Positions 9,566 to 19,172 of a stretch of DNA of 34,460 nucleotides are shown here, one piece after another (position 1 is the first letter of the stretch; every line of letters begins with the position of its first letter). Position numbers and translations under genes: made by a program. This DNA comes from Bacteroidales bacterium. GTDB taxonomy: Bacteria; Bacteroidota; Bacteroidia; Bacteroidales; PUMT01. The notes under the pieces were generated by a model. The model searched no databases, was not told where the DNA came from, and saw only the letters and a program-made list of their open reading frames with translations. Location of the stretch: positions 1 through 34,460 of the forward strand of contig SLJO01000173.1 of the NCBI GenBank assembly GCA_007135095.1, read 5' to 3'.

Positions 9566-11608
9566 ATGGTAAAATATTTCTTAATTCTTTTTTCATTGAT
9601 TGTCTTTTCTGCATGCAACAACGATAAAACCGGTAACAGCAATATGAGCCCGATCGGCCGGCAGACAGTCTCTGATGTGATATCCACCCTGGAATCCAAT
9701 CACGGCGCCGGCCATTCCGACAGGATAAGGCGCGGCGTTGAACAGGTTGCGTCACTATGGCGGGATACCGATGGTGATGCGGGTGCCTTTAAGGATTTCT
9801 GTTCAGAAAACTTCATTTCCGAAAACCGGGAGCTTGATCTTGTATTTGACCGGCTGGCCAACAATTTTGAATACCTCTACGGATATCTGAACCGCATATC
9901 CCTTGAACTCAACAGGCCCATACATGAGGATGTCGGTCCCGTTCACGCCATCGACCGGATGTTCGCCTCATTTAGTCCCGGAGCGCACCTGACAGACGAC
10001 TTTTTCACCAATAAAATTGCTTTTTTTATAACCCTGAACTTTCCCTTTTACTCGCTGGAAGAAAAAAACAGCCTGGGAGGTCAGTGGGATCAGCGGCAAT
10101 GGGGTTTTGTGCGTCTTGGCGACTATTTCACTTCAAGGGTGCCGCCGGCATTGATTCAGCAATACAGTAATGCATCAAGTCAGGCTGGAATGTATATATC
10201 GGAATACAATATTTTTGCCGGCCGGCTGGTGAATGATCAGGGAGAATCGCCGTTTCCTGAAGGCATGAAGCTTCTTGCCCACTGGAACATCCGTGATGAA
10301 ATAAAATCCAACTACGGTCAGCCGGGCGGACAGGAGAAGCAGGAGATGCTGTATAAGGTTATGCTGAGGATAATAAATCAGGATATTCCTTCGGTGGTGA
10401 TCAATAATGATCGGTACAAATGGAATCCACTGAGCAACGAAGTATGGGCCGGGGAAGAAAAAATTGATGCCCGGCCCGAGGGTGACGTCAGATATTCACA
10501 TCTTAAAAATATATTCAATGCCCTGAGTGATATGGACCCGTATTATCCAGGGATGGATACATATATCAAACGAAGCTTCGAGATGGGAATGGAAATTCCC
10601 CGGGAAGAGGTAGAAGCCCTTTTCAGGGAATATGCTTCTTCTCCTTTATTGAAGGATGTTGCCGGTCTGATCAGCCAGCGCCTTGGACGTGAGCTTCGGC
10701 CATACGACTTGTGGTATGATGGTTTCAAGGCCAGGAGCTCTATTTCGGAAGAGGATCTCGATAAGATAACAAAAGCACGCTACCCGGATGCCGGGGCCAT
10801 GAACAGGGATTTGCCACGGATGCTTGTTGACCTTGGCTTCGACAGGGATAAGGCCGTATTTATCGGTGACAGGGTGGATGTTGATGCTGCCAGGGGCTCG
10901 GGTCATGCCTGGAGGGCATCAATGAGGGGCAAACCTTCCCACCTGAGAACGCGGATAGGCAGCGATGGAATGGATTATAAGGGTTACAACATCGCCATCC
11001 ATGAATTTGGCCATAATGTGGAACAAACCATTAGCGTATACATGGTGGATAACTATTTTATAAACGGGATTCCCAATACCGCTTTCACCGAGGCGCTTGC
11101 CTTCATGTTCCAGGCAAGGGACCTTGAGCTGCTTGGGATGGAAGAAGAGGACCCGCTGAAGGAGCATCTGGATGTACTGGACTTCTTCTGGAATAATTTT
11201 GAGATGATGGGCGTGTCGCTGGTTGACATGAATGTCTGGGAATGGATGTATGAGAATCCCGGTGCGACACCCCTGGAACTGAAAGATGCTGTTACCGGAA
11301 TAGCCACTGATATATGGAACGAATATTTTGCCGGTATTTTCGGGGAAAGCGATATTCCCCTCCTGGCCATTTATTCACACATGATCCAGTCGCCGCTATA
11401 CCTTTCCAATTATCCATACGGCAGGCTGATTATGTTCCAGCTAGAGGAATATATAGCAGACAAGGATTTTGCCGGGGAAGTCCTGCGTATGTTTTCACTC
11501 GGACAGCTTACTCCCCGGCACTGGATGGATAAGGCAACAGGAAGCCAGATAAGCAACCGGCCCATGTTCAACGCCGTGGAAGCTGCCCTGCAGGAGATGC
11601 GGAGATAA
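9566..11608 (+). CDS. Predicted lipoprotein with zinc metallopeptidase motif (gluzincin-like, HEFGH...E)
   Basis: Lipobox FSLIVFSAC; IAIHEFGHNVEQTISVY followed 26 residues after the second His by Glu in AFTEALAFMFQ, reminiscent of M3-like spacing. Confidence 0.75.
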   Translation: MVKYFLILFSLIVFSACNNDKTGNSNMSPIGRQTVSDVISTLESNHGAGHSDRIRRGVEQVASLWRDTDGDAGAFKDFCSENFISENRELDLVFDRLANNFEYLYGYLNRISLELNRPIHEDVGPVHAIDRMFASFSPGAHLTDDFFTNKIAFFITLNFPFYSLEEKNSLGGQWDQRQWGFVRLGDYFTSRVPPALIQQYSNASSQAGMYISEYNIFAGRLVNDQGESPFPEGMKLLAHWNIRDEIKSNYGQPGGQEKQEMLYKVMLRIINQDIPSVVINNDRYKWNPLSNEVWAGEEKIDARPEGDVRYSHLKNIFNALSDMDPYYPGMDTYIKRSFEMGMEIPREEVEALFREYASSPLLKDVAGLISQRLGRELRPYDLWYDGFKARSSISEEDLDKITKARYPDAGAMNRDLPRMLVDLGFDRDKAVFIGDRVDVDAARGSGHAWRASMRGKPSHLRTRIGSDGMDYKGYNIAIHEFGHNVEQTISVYMVDNYFINGIPNTAFTEALAFMFQARDLELLGMEEEDPLKEHLDVLDFFWNNFEMMGVSLVDMNVWEWMYENPGATPLELKDAVTGIATDIWNEYFAGIFGESDIPLLAIYSHMIQSPLYLSNYPYGRLIMFQLEEYIADKDFAGEVLRMFSLGQLTPRHWMDKATGSQISNRPMFNAVEAALQEMRR

Positions 11609-11660
11609 AATCTGCAATATGATTTATTAAGGTTTCCTTTTTTATGGAAAAGGTTACGGT

Positions 11661-11694
11661 TATCGCCCTGTTTACAGCAGGGCGATAATTTTTT
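11661..11694 (+). terminator. Rho-independent terminator after the metallopeptidase-like gene
   Basis: Perfect 10-bp stem tatcgccctg-tttacag-cagggcgata followed by T tract (atttttt). Confidence 0.92.
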
Positions 11695-11799
11695 CTGCCC
11701 CCGGGACCCTGTCCGGGGTATCCCGTCAATGAACTTATGATAAATTGATTTGTTGATTATATGGATTTCTGTATATTATTAACCAATTTTAATTAAGGT

Positions 11800-12222
11800 A
11801 TGAGAAATAGAATATTCGGAACTTCAAGTGAAGGCCTCCAAATCGCCCTCTTCCTGATACGGGTGAGTTTTGGCATCATTTATATCATGCATGGCTTTCC
11901 CAAGATAGCCGGGGGACCAGAGCGATGGGAAGGGATAGGCGGCGCAATGGCTAATGTGGGAATTGGTTTTGCACCTGTCTTCTGGGGATTTATGGCTTCC
12001 ATTTCAGAGTTTGGCGGCGGACTGCTGCTGGTGCTTGGTTTGCTGACCCGCCCTGCGGCAGCCTTTATGGCATTTACAATGCTCTTAGCCACCTTTATGC
12101 ACATTACCGGCGGTGATCCTGTCAACTCAGCCCTGCATTCCCTGAAGGGCCTGGTGGTTTTCGTCGCCCTCCTATACAGCGGACCCGGCCGCTGGTCGGT
12201 TGACAACAGGTGGGCCGGCTGA
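11800..12222 (+). CDS. DoxX family membrane protein
   Basis: LFLIRVSFGIIYIMHGFPKI ... EFGGGLLLVLGLLTRPAAAFMAFTMLLAT, typical DoxX pattern. Confidence 0.93.
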   Translation: MRNRIFGTSSEGLQIALFLIRVSFGIIYIMHGFPKIAGGPERWEGIGGAMANVGIGFAPVFWGFMASISEFGGGLLLVLGLLTRPAAAFMAFTMLLATFMHITGGDPVNSALHSLKGLVVFVALLYSGPGRWSVDNRWAG

Positions 12223-12242
12223 TTGATGGTTCGGTTGCCGGC

Positions 12243-12674
12243 CTAAGTATCATCCTGTTCTGTTTCCCGGCCTTCCCGTTCAGGTTCTTTACCTGGTTTA
12301 TTCACATTTGCCTGCTGATTTTCATTTATTCCCCGTTGATAATACTTCCTTAGCCTTGCCCTGATCTGAAAATAGCGGAAAAACCCGGCAAATATGAGTG
12401 CCACAGCCAGGCCCAGGGCAAGGTAGCCTGCCCATTTGATGGTCCTGAAACTCTCAAGCTGCAAAAAAGTCAACCCGCCGATAAGCATAACAAGGGATGT
12501 TCTTGAATAGGCCAGGAGCGTACGTTCATTAGCCAGCCTGGTCCGTTCGAGGGCAAGATAGTCCCTGAGTATTATTTGCTCCTTATTATTGAATATGCCG
12601 GCAAACAGTTTTTGCTTATTGCTGAAGAATAATGGAGACATGGCTTGCATATCAAGTTTATGGCAGGTAAACAA
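12243..12674 (-). CDS. DUF202 (YidH-like) membrane protein
   Basis: LRDYLALERTRLANERTLLAYSRTSL signature of DUF202 plus two TM helices. Confidence 0.9.
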   Translation of the reverse strand: MFTCHKLDMQAMSPLFFSNKQKLFAGIFNNKEQIILRDYLALERTRLANERTLLAYSRTSLVMLIGGLTFLQLESFRTIKWAGYLALGLAVALIFAGFFRYFQIRARLRKYYQRGINENQQANVNKPGKEPEREGRETEQDDT

Positions 12675-12776
12675 CTGTGCCGGCAGAAAGTTTACGCCTT
12701 GTAAAATGAAGAGGTCTTACCAATTATAGCGTTTTCATCGTGGTTAATCAATTACTTTTTCATAGTTTTACTGTGT

Positions 12777-13769
12777 ATGTTTAATAAAATCCAGATCATG
12801 AGAATACTCAATCCTATTGAAAGTGATTCCGTTGCCGGAAGAAGCGACTGCAAGGCCGGCCGGTTGATAACAGTTTTAACTGCAGTTTTTCTGATGTTTC
12901 AACATTTGCCAGTAAATGCCCAGATTATGGATAAAAATTCTATCATTGCCCAGGGCGCGGCCCTCGAACTCCTTGGAGAGGGATTCAGTTTTACTGAAGG
13001 GCCGGCACCTGATGATGAAGGTAACGTATATTTTACCGATCAGCCCAATAATACCATTGTAAAATGGACTTATGCAACCGGCGAACTATCTGTTTTTATG
13101 GATGATGCCGGCCGTTCAAACGGAATGTATTTTGACCATGTAGGTAACCTTGTCACCTGTGCCGACATGGACAATGAGCTGTGGTCAATCGACATGAATA
13201 CCGGAGAGGTGACTGTTCTTGTTGACAATTGGGAGGGCAGATTGCTGAACGGTCCCAATGACCTCTGGATACGCCCCGACGGAGGCATATATTTTACCGA
13301 CCCCCTGTATAAACGGGGCTACTGGGAACGTGATCCCGAAATGCAGCAGGACGGCGAGCATGTCTATTTCCTTGATCCGGTCAATAAACGCTATTTCAGG
13401 GTTGATGAAGATATGGTCAAGCCAAATGGTATAATCGGCACTCCCGACGGTAAGAAGCTGTATGTGGCGGATATCGGCGACAGAAAGACATATGTTTATG
13501 ATATTAACGAAGATGGAACCCTTTCAAACAGGAAACTCTTCTGTGAGCTTGGATCCGACGGGATGACCATCGATAACCAAGGGAACATTTACCTGACCGG
13601 CAGGGGAGTGACCGTTTTTAACCCCGACGGCGAACAGATTGCACATATACCGGTCGATAAAGGCTGGACGGCAAACATCTGTTTCGGGGGCCCTGAACGT
13701 GACATGCTTTTTATCACAGCCATGGATTCGGTGTTCGGTCTGAAAATGAATGTCAGGGGTGTCGACTGA
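12777..13769 (+). CDS. SMP-30/gluconolactonase/LRE family protein, secreted
   Basis: Signal peptide followed by GFSFTEGPAPDDEGNVYFTDQPNNTI, RSNGMYFDHVGNLVTC, NGPNDLWIRPDGGIYFTDPLY, a beta-propeller family pattern. Confidence 0.92.
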   Translation: MFNKIQIMRILNPIESDSVAGRSDCKAGRLITVLTAVFLMFQHLPVNAQIMDKNSIIAQGAALELLGEGFSFTEGPAPDDEGNVYFTDQPNNTIVKWTYATGELSVFMDDAGRSNGMYFDHVGNLVTCADMDNELWSIDMNTGEVTVLVDNWEGRLLNGPNDLWIRPDGGIYFTDPLYKRGYWERDPEMQQDGEHVYFLDPVNKRYFRVDEDMVKPNGIIGTPDGKKLYVADIGDRKTYVYDINEDGTLSNRKLFCELGSDGMTIDNQGNIYLTGRGVTVFNPDGEQIAHIPVDKGWTANICFGGPERDMLFITAMDSVFGLKMNVRGVD

Positions 13770-14829
13770 AAGTAAGTTTGGTTATTCCGTCACCCAGTAT
13801 AAGGGTTGAATTTTCTATTGTAAAATCAAGGGTTTTGCCCGATATGGTTTCCAGGTACCGTTCTTCTGTATCCTGAGTATTGATGCATGCCATTTTTGTG
13901 GCGGCAACCGGCCCGGTTACCAGCCTGTTGTTTACCAGTTCGGCCTTGCCGTGAAACTGGTTGCATCCGCCATATCCAAATATGGTTTTCCCTGCCAGAT
14001 CAACCTGGAGGGTGGGATGTTTTTTTGAATCGGGCATTTCAACCGGTTTGTCATTTATCTTTTCAAGTATCCATATATCATTCAGCCGGTTACTGCCGAG
14101 ATATTGTCCGCAGCCTTCAAATCTGCGGAAACTTTCCCTGTGACTCCTGCGTGCGGCAACAAACACACTGTAGGGCATGATTTTTCCCGACATTGTATCC
14201 ATGCATTCCTCCCTGGTTATGGTAACCTGAAATTCGCCGTTATTGGGTTTTGCAGAATATTTGACCCACGACAGGTCACCTGCCTTTTCGGGGTCCTCGT
14301 AATGTGCTTTGAACTCAAATCCTTCGGCCGAAAGTGTGCTGAATTTGATTAAATTGTCAAATTCGATTTCCACACTCCAGAAGGGCTCATTTCCGGTGGC
14401 CCTGAAGCCTGTTTTGGTTGTGTCCTGGAATGCAAATTCATGCTTTTCCCTGGTGAGGATATATCTTTCCGGAAAACCCGTTTCAATCTTTTCTCCGGTC
14501 AGTGAAAGCATTTCCAGTTTTCCGTTCCTGATGGCAAACTGGTTCATCCCTTCTGTCTCATGCTTGCCTCTTAAAATTACCACCGAATCCCTTGTCAGCC
14601 TGTATCTGTTTTGCGAGATTATCGGATCATCTGATTCACCGTCATACCTTATAATCTCTGTATAAGTGCGGTCAGGATTCAGCCGCAGCTCATAAAAAAT
14701 ACCCGGGCAACCGGCACATGGCAGATATCCATAATAAGTGCCTGCGATCTGCTCCGGCAGATTTCTGATACCCGCGCATCCGGTTGCAAGGACCAGTAAA
14801 AGCATTGAAAGTATGATATTTATTCTCAT
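13753..14829 (-). CDS. Lipoprotein with NlpE-like N-terminal, COG3650-like middle and META/HslJ C-terminal domains
   Basis: Lipobox LVLATGC; GTYYGYLPCAGCPGIFYELRLNPDRTYTE (NlpE-like); GNEPFWSVEIEFD...CMDTMSGKIMPYSVFV...GCGQYL (COG3650-like); LNDIWILEKINDKPV...GYGGCNQFHGKA...ATKMAC (META). ORF track begins at 14892; ATG at 14829 gives the proper signal peptide. Confidence 0.85.
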   Translation of the reverse strand: MRINIILSMLLLVLATGCAGIRNLPEQIAGTYYGYLPCAGCPGIFYELRLNPDRTYTEIIRYDGESDDPIISQNRYRLTRDSVVILRGKHETEGMNQFAIRNGKLEMLSLTGEKIETGFPERYILTREKHEFAFQDTTKTGFRATGNEPFWSVEIEFDNLIKFSTLSAEGFEFKAHYEDPEKAGDLSWVKYSAKPNNGEFQVTITREECMDTMSGKIMPYSVFVAARRSHRESFRRFEGCGQYLGSNRLNDIWILEKINDKPVEMPDSKKHPTLQVDLAGKTIFGYGGCNQFHGKAELVNNRLVTGPVAATKMACINTQDTEERYLETISGKTLDFTIENSTLILGDGITKLTFSRHP

Positions 14830-15050
14830 TATTAAAAAAATTGTTTCCTGATTTTTGTCTTTTTCGAGTGCCGTAAAAATACACAATATCAATAACCTTT
14901 ATGCATAAATTTTATTATGTTCTGCCCGGCCTTTAAAGCTTAAAACAGTTTTAAATAACAGGGTGATCATCAAATCGGCGATATGGTAACATGTTGTTTT
15001 GTAATTTAGCGGATTATTTACTGTAAAGCTCCCTGAACTTTTTAATTGAG

Positions 15051-17462
15051 ATGAAATTGCCCGGGTCTGTAAAAAAGAATAAGGATATTGCAGTGGACCG
15101 CCGTTGTTTCCTTAAGATGGGGGTGGTGCTTGGCGGTGCGTTAATGACAGGAGGACCGCTCTCGGGCTGCATCGGGGAGCTTGAAAAGCATGTTTCCGTG
15201 CTGGTGGAGGAGGCAGATGGCATGAAAATTATCCGTGCAGGGTGTCCCTCTCACAACTGTGGTGGCCGCTGCGTGCTCACCCTGCATGTTAAGAACGATA
15301 TCATTTTTCGTATTGAAACCGACGACCGGTCCGCCGACACACTGGCTGATCCGCAGCTCCGGGCATGCATCCGCGGGCGTTCATACCGCCGAAGGCAATA
15401 TCATCCCGACAGGCTGAAGTATCCGATGAAAAGGACCGGTAAAAGAGGCGAGGGCAAATTTGAGCGTATAAGCTGGGATGAAGCCTATGATATAATGTAC
15501 ACACAGATTAAACGTGTAAAGGAGAAATACGGAAACCAGGCCATCCTTGTGCCTTATGGCACCGGAAGCTATAACCAGGTTGGGGGCAGGCAAACGGCCG
15601 CCCGGCTGATGAACCTGCTTGGCGGATCGCTTGGTTATTACAACTCCTACAGCTGGGCCTGCATCAGCAGGGCTACTCCCTATGTCTACGGCACGTCTGT
15701 TACCGGTAACCAGAGGCAGGACTGGGTTAACAGCAGGTACATAATAATGTGGGGCTGGAACCCTGCCGAGATGCGTGATGGCACCAATACCGATTTTTTT
15801 ATAAAAAAAGCAAGGGAAAATGGAGCAAGGGTAGTCTGCATCGACCCGCAGATGACAATGAGTGCCGTATCGCTTGCAGATGAATGGATCCCGATACGCC
15901 CCGGCACTGACGTGGCAATGATGAGTGCCATGGCCCATGTCATAATTTCAGAGAACCTCCACGACCGCGATTTTATTGATCGTTGCTGCATTGGCTTTGA
16001 CAAGTCGCAGATGCCCGTGGGACTTGAGAATGAAGAGAGTTATCATGATTATATTTTCGGCACTTATGACAAAGTGCCCAAAACACCCCGATGGGCTGAA
16101 GCCATAACCGGTGTTCCTGCAGAAACCATTGCCCGCATTGGAAGGGAGTATGGCAGCAGCAAGCCTGCCGTTCTCTACCAGGGATACGGCATGCAGCGGC
16201 GGGCATACGGCGAGCAGCCTGTAATAGCCGGATGCGTGCTGCCGGCCATCACAGGTAATGTGGGCATTCCCGGGGGCTGGGCAGGCGGAATTGCCCTGCA
16301 GGCAGATGACGGGGGGCCGTTCTGGAATGTCTTTCCAACAGGCAATAATCCTGTCAGCGCGAGAATACCGGTTTTTTTATGGACCGAGGCCGTATTGCGG
16401 GGCACAGAAATGGGTCACGGCGATGGACTGACGGGTGCCCTCAGGCTTGAAAGCAACGTGAAACTGATATGGTGTGTGGCCTCCAATATCCTGATAAACC
16501 AGCATGCCGATGTTAACCGTACGGCAAAAATACTTGCAGATGAGAATCTTGTTGAGTTCATTGCTTTCCAGGACCAGTTCATGACTCCATCGGGGAAGTT
16601 TGCCGACCTGGTGTTGCCTGCCTGTATGCAGTTTGAGAGCTGGGGACTGGAAGACGGCTGGAAGTATGGCGACGAGGTAATAATAATGCCCAGGATAGCC
16701 GCACCGCCATGGGAAACTAAAAGTGACTACAATATTTGCGCCGGACTCTCTGAGAGGTTTGGATTGAGGCAGGAATACACCCAGGGCCGCGACGAAAAGG
16801 GTTGGATTGAATGGGCAATTGATCTGTACCGCAGCACACGTTTCCCCGGTATCCCTTCACTTGATGAGCTGGAGAAAGAGAACACGGGGGTTTACAGCAG
16901 GCCGGTGACCGACCCGGCTGTGGCATTTCGGGATTTCAGGAAAGACCCGGCTGCAAATCCCCTGAACACACCATCGGGAAAAGTGGAGCTCTTTTCCGAA
17001 AGGTTGTTCCGGATGGGAAACCCCCGGGAAATTCCGGCAGTGCCAAAATATATCCAGGAGTGGGAGAGCCCGTTCGGGGAAGAGAGCATACGGCATCCGC
17101 TTCAGGCAATGGGGCATCATTACATGGCAAGGGTGCACTCCACCCACGATAACGTCGACTGGCTGGAAGAGGCGTTTCCCCAAAGGCTGTTCATGAATCC
17201 CATCGATGCCGCTGAAAGAGGAATAAAGGACGGTGACGACGTGCATGCATATAACGACAGGGGACGAATGATCATTCCCTGCAGGCTGACACCAAAAATA
17301 ATGCCCGGCGTGGTGAATATACCACAGGGGGCGTGGTGGACGCCTGATGCAGACGGGGTGGACCGGCGCGGCTGCGTTAACGTGCTTACATCTCACCGCT
17401 GGACACCGCTGGCTTTTGGCAATGCCCAGCATACAATCATGGTGCAGGTGGAAAAGGCCTGA
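15051..17462 (+). CDS. dmsA: DMSO reductase family molybdopterin oxidoreductase catalytic subunit (DmsA-like), Tat signal
   Basis: Twin-arginine DRRCFLKMGVVLGG, 4Fe-4S motif CPSHNCGGRC...C, LGGSLGYYNSYSWACISRATPYVYG aligns with the DmsA region containing the Mo-ligand Ser. Confidence 0.92.
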   Translation: MKLPGSVKKNKDIAVDRRCFLKMGVVLGGALMTGGPLSGCIGELEKHVSVLVEEADGMKIIRAGCPSHNCGGRCVLTLHVKNDIIFRIETDDRSADTLADPQLRACIRGRSYRRRQYHPDRLKYPMKRTGKRGEGKFERISWDEAYDIMYTQIKRVKEKYGNQAILVPYGTGSYNQVGGRQTAARLMNLLGGSLGYYNSYSWACISRATPYVYGTSVTGNQRQDWVNSRYIIMWGWNPAEMRDGTNTDFFIKKARENGARVVCIDPQMTMSAVSLADEWIPIRPGTDVAMMSAMAHVIISENLHDRDFIDRCCIGFDKSQMPVGLENEESYHDYIFGTYDKVPKTPRWAEAITGVPAETIARIGREYGSSKPAVLYQGYGMQRRAYGEQPVIAGCVLPAITGNVGIPGGWAGGIALQADDGGPFWNVFPTGNNPVSARIPVFLWTEAVLRGTEMGHGDGLTGALRLESNVKLIWCVASNILINQHADVNRTAKILADENLVEFIAFQDQFMTPSGKFADLVLPACMQFESWGLEDGWKYGDEVIIMPRIAAPPWETKSDYNICAGLSERFGLRQEYTQGRDEKGWIEWAIDLYRSTRFPGIPSLDELEKENTGVYSRPVTDPAVAFRDFRKDPAANPLNTPSGKVELFSERLFRMGNPREIPAVPKYIQEWESPFGEESIRHPLQAMGHHYMARVHSTHDNVDWLEEAFPQRLFMNPIDAAERGIKDGDDVHAYNDRGRMIIPCRLTPKIMPGVVNIPQGAWWTPDADGVDRRGCVNVLTSHRWTPLAFGNAQHTIMVQVEKA

Positions 17463-17472
17463 GGATACTTAT

Positions 17473-17503
17473 CCTGCCGGTGAGCAAAGGGTTCCCCGGC
17501 AGG
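17473..17503 (+). repeat. Hairpin cctgccgg-N15-ccggcagg between dmsA-like and dmsB-like genes
   Basis: Perfect 8-bp arms 17473-17480 and 17496-17503, starting 10 nt after the dmsA stop. Confidence 0.7.
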
Positions 17504-17651
17504 GGTTTAACATGAAGCAGGTGCCGCGACACTGCAGGGAACATCAGTTCATGGCAGGGGGTAAAAGAATTCAAGGCGATTGGAAAGCAAACATCAAACA
17601 ACAGGTACCGTGTACCGACGAAAGTGAGTATAAAAAATTACCAGATTTCAT

Positions 17652-18317
17652 ATGCCGGGAAAACAACTAGCTTTTTATTTTGACTCATCTTCCTGCTCGG
17701 GTTGCAAAACCTGCCAGGTAGCCTGCCGGGATAAACATAATCTGGGCAAGGGGATATTATGGAGAAGAGTCTATGAGGTGGTAGGGGGTGAATGGGAAAA
17801 AAGGGGAGAAGCCTGGGTGCCTGATATATTTTCCTATTATGTTTCCATGGCATGCAATCATTGCATGGATCCGATATGCCTGAAATCATGCCCGAATGCT
17901 GCTATTGTAAAGGATCAGCGCGGACTGGTCCTGGTTGATGCCGGAAGGTGTATGGGATGCCGGTATTGTGAATGGACCTGCCCCTACGGTGCGCTTTTCT
18001 ATGACTGGGAAAAAGGGATAATGACAAAATGCACAATGTGCTCGGATTATACTTCCCGGGGCAAGGTGCCTGCATGCGTTTCGGCATGCCCGATGAGGGT
18101 TCTGGATGCCGGTCCTTTGGAGAAGCTGAAGGAGGGTTCCGGGAGTGTTCTCTCAGAAGACCCGGGAGGTGCGGGCGGGACCGCGATGTTTCCCCTCCCT
18201 GATCCGGCAATTACCAGGCCCGCACTGGTGATCAATCCTCATCCGCATTCGCTCAAGGCAGCAAAGGGACAACTGAAAATAAATAACAGGGAGGAGGTAA
18301 GGCATGGACAGCAGTGA
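17652..18317 (+). CDS. dmsB: 4Fe-4S ferredoxin-type electron transfer subunit (DmsB-like)
   Basis: Four Cys clusters: CSGCKTCQVAC, CNHCMDPICLKSCP, CMGCRYCEWTCPYGA, CTMCSDYTSRGKVPACVSACP. Confidence 0.95.
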   Translation: MPGKQLAFYFDSSSCSGCKTCQVACRDKHNLGKGILWRRVYEVVGGEWEKRGEAWVPDIFSYYVSMACNHCMDPICLKSCPNAAIVKDQRGLVLVDAGRCMGCRYCEWTCPYGALFYDWEKGIMTKCTMCSDYTSRGKVPACVSACPMRVLDAGPLEKLKEGSGSVLSEDPGGAGGTAMFPLPDPAITRPALVINPHPHSLKAAKGQLKINNREEVRHGQQ

Positions 18318-19167
18318 ATGGGCTTTGTTACTCTTTACTCTTTTTGCGCCGACCGCCGTCGGGTTGATTTTTTCAATGGCAGTGATGTCGTCAGGCAGGC
18401 ATATGGTTCTTCGGCTTATTTACACATCGGTCAGGCAGCAGGTTACGATCATCGCCATATTGCTGATGGCTGCCGCTGTGCTTTTTTCCTTTTTCCACCT
18501 GGGTTCCCCGTTCAGGGCGGTATATGCAATGAGCAATTTGCAGACATCATGGCTGGGCCGTGAAATCTTCATGGTCATTGTTTTCAGTGGAATGCTGGCA
18601 GTGAGGCTCATTATCCTGATTATTTACAGGACCGGGGAGGTGCTGAACCGCATAGTGCTATGGATTTGTTTAATAGCAGGATTCGCCATGATATACACCA
18701 TGGCAAGGGTGTACATGATCCCGACGATCCCTGCGTGGGATCAGGCATCGACCATGGTGCTTTTCCTTTCCGGCAGTCTTTTGCTGGGAATCCCTTTATT
18801 CCTCTATCTTCTGATTGCCGGTAATATCGTGCATCTTGACAAACAGGGAACAAAACGGTTTTTTCGACTGATGGTATCATTTGTGCTGTTTGCTTTTCTG
18901 GCAAGATTGATTTTTGCCTCATTTGCCGTTGATATTTCTGAAGATGCGGGTTTCCCGCCCCGGGCAATTCCCGTTGCGATAATCCTGCTGCATTATTTAT
19001 TTAGTTTGTCAGGAATAGTGCTGCTGCTGGGATGGGGGTTCATCTCCGCCATTACCAGTGAGAAATTTCTCAGGTATCTTGTTCCTGTTGCGTTTTCCTG
19101 CCTCCTGCTGGGAGAGGTCTTGGGGAGATATATATTTTTTTCAGGGTATTACCGGGTTGGCGTATAA
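18304..19167 (+). CDS. dmsC: DmsC-like membrane anchor subunit
   Basis: Eight-TM type hydrophobic protein in operon with DmsAB; FHLGSPFRAVYAMSNLQTSWLGREIF is a DmsC-family pattern; overlaps dmsB by 14 nt. Confidence 0.93.
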   Translation: MDSSEWALLLFTLFAPTAVGLIFSMAVMSSGRHMVLRLIYTSVRQQVTIIAILLMAAAVLFSFFHLGSPFRAVYAMSNLQTSWLGREIFMVIVFSGMLAVRLIILIIYRTGEVLNRIVLWICLIAGFAMIYTMARVYMIPTIPAWDQASTMVLFLSGSLLLGIPLFLYLLIAGNIVHLDKQGTKRFFRLMVSFVLFAFLARLIFASFAVDISEDAGFPPRAIPVAIILLHYLFSLSGIVLLLGWGFISAITSEKFLRYLVPVAFSCLLLGEVLGRYIFFSGYYRVGV

Positions 19168-19172
19168 CCGGT

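Noticed and set aside
15381-17432. Several long antisense ORFs opposite dmsA (e.g. 15381-15938, 16857-17432)
   Set aside because: All sit within the conserved molybdoenzyme gene; Cys/His/Pro-rich shadow translations.
17512-17670. Small ORF MKQVPRHCREHQFMAGGKRIQGDWK... between dmsA and dmsB
   Set aside because: No family resemblance, runs into dmsB in another frame; cannot be distinguished from chance.
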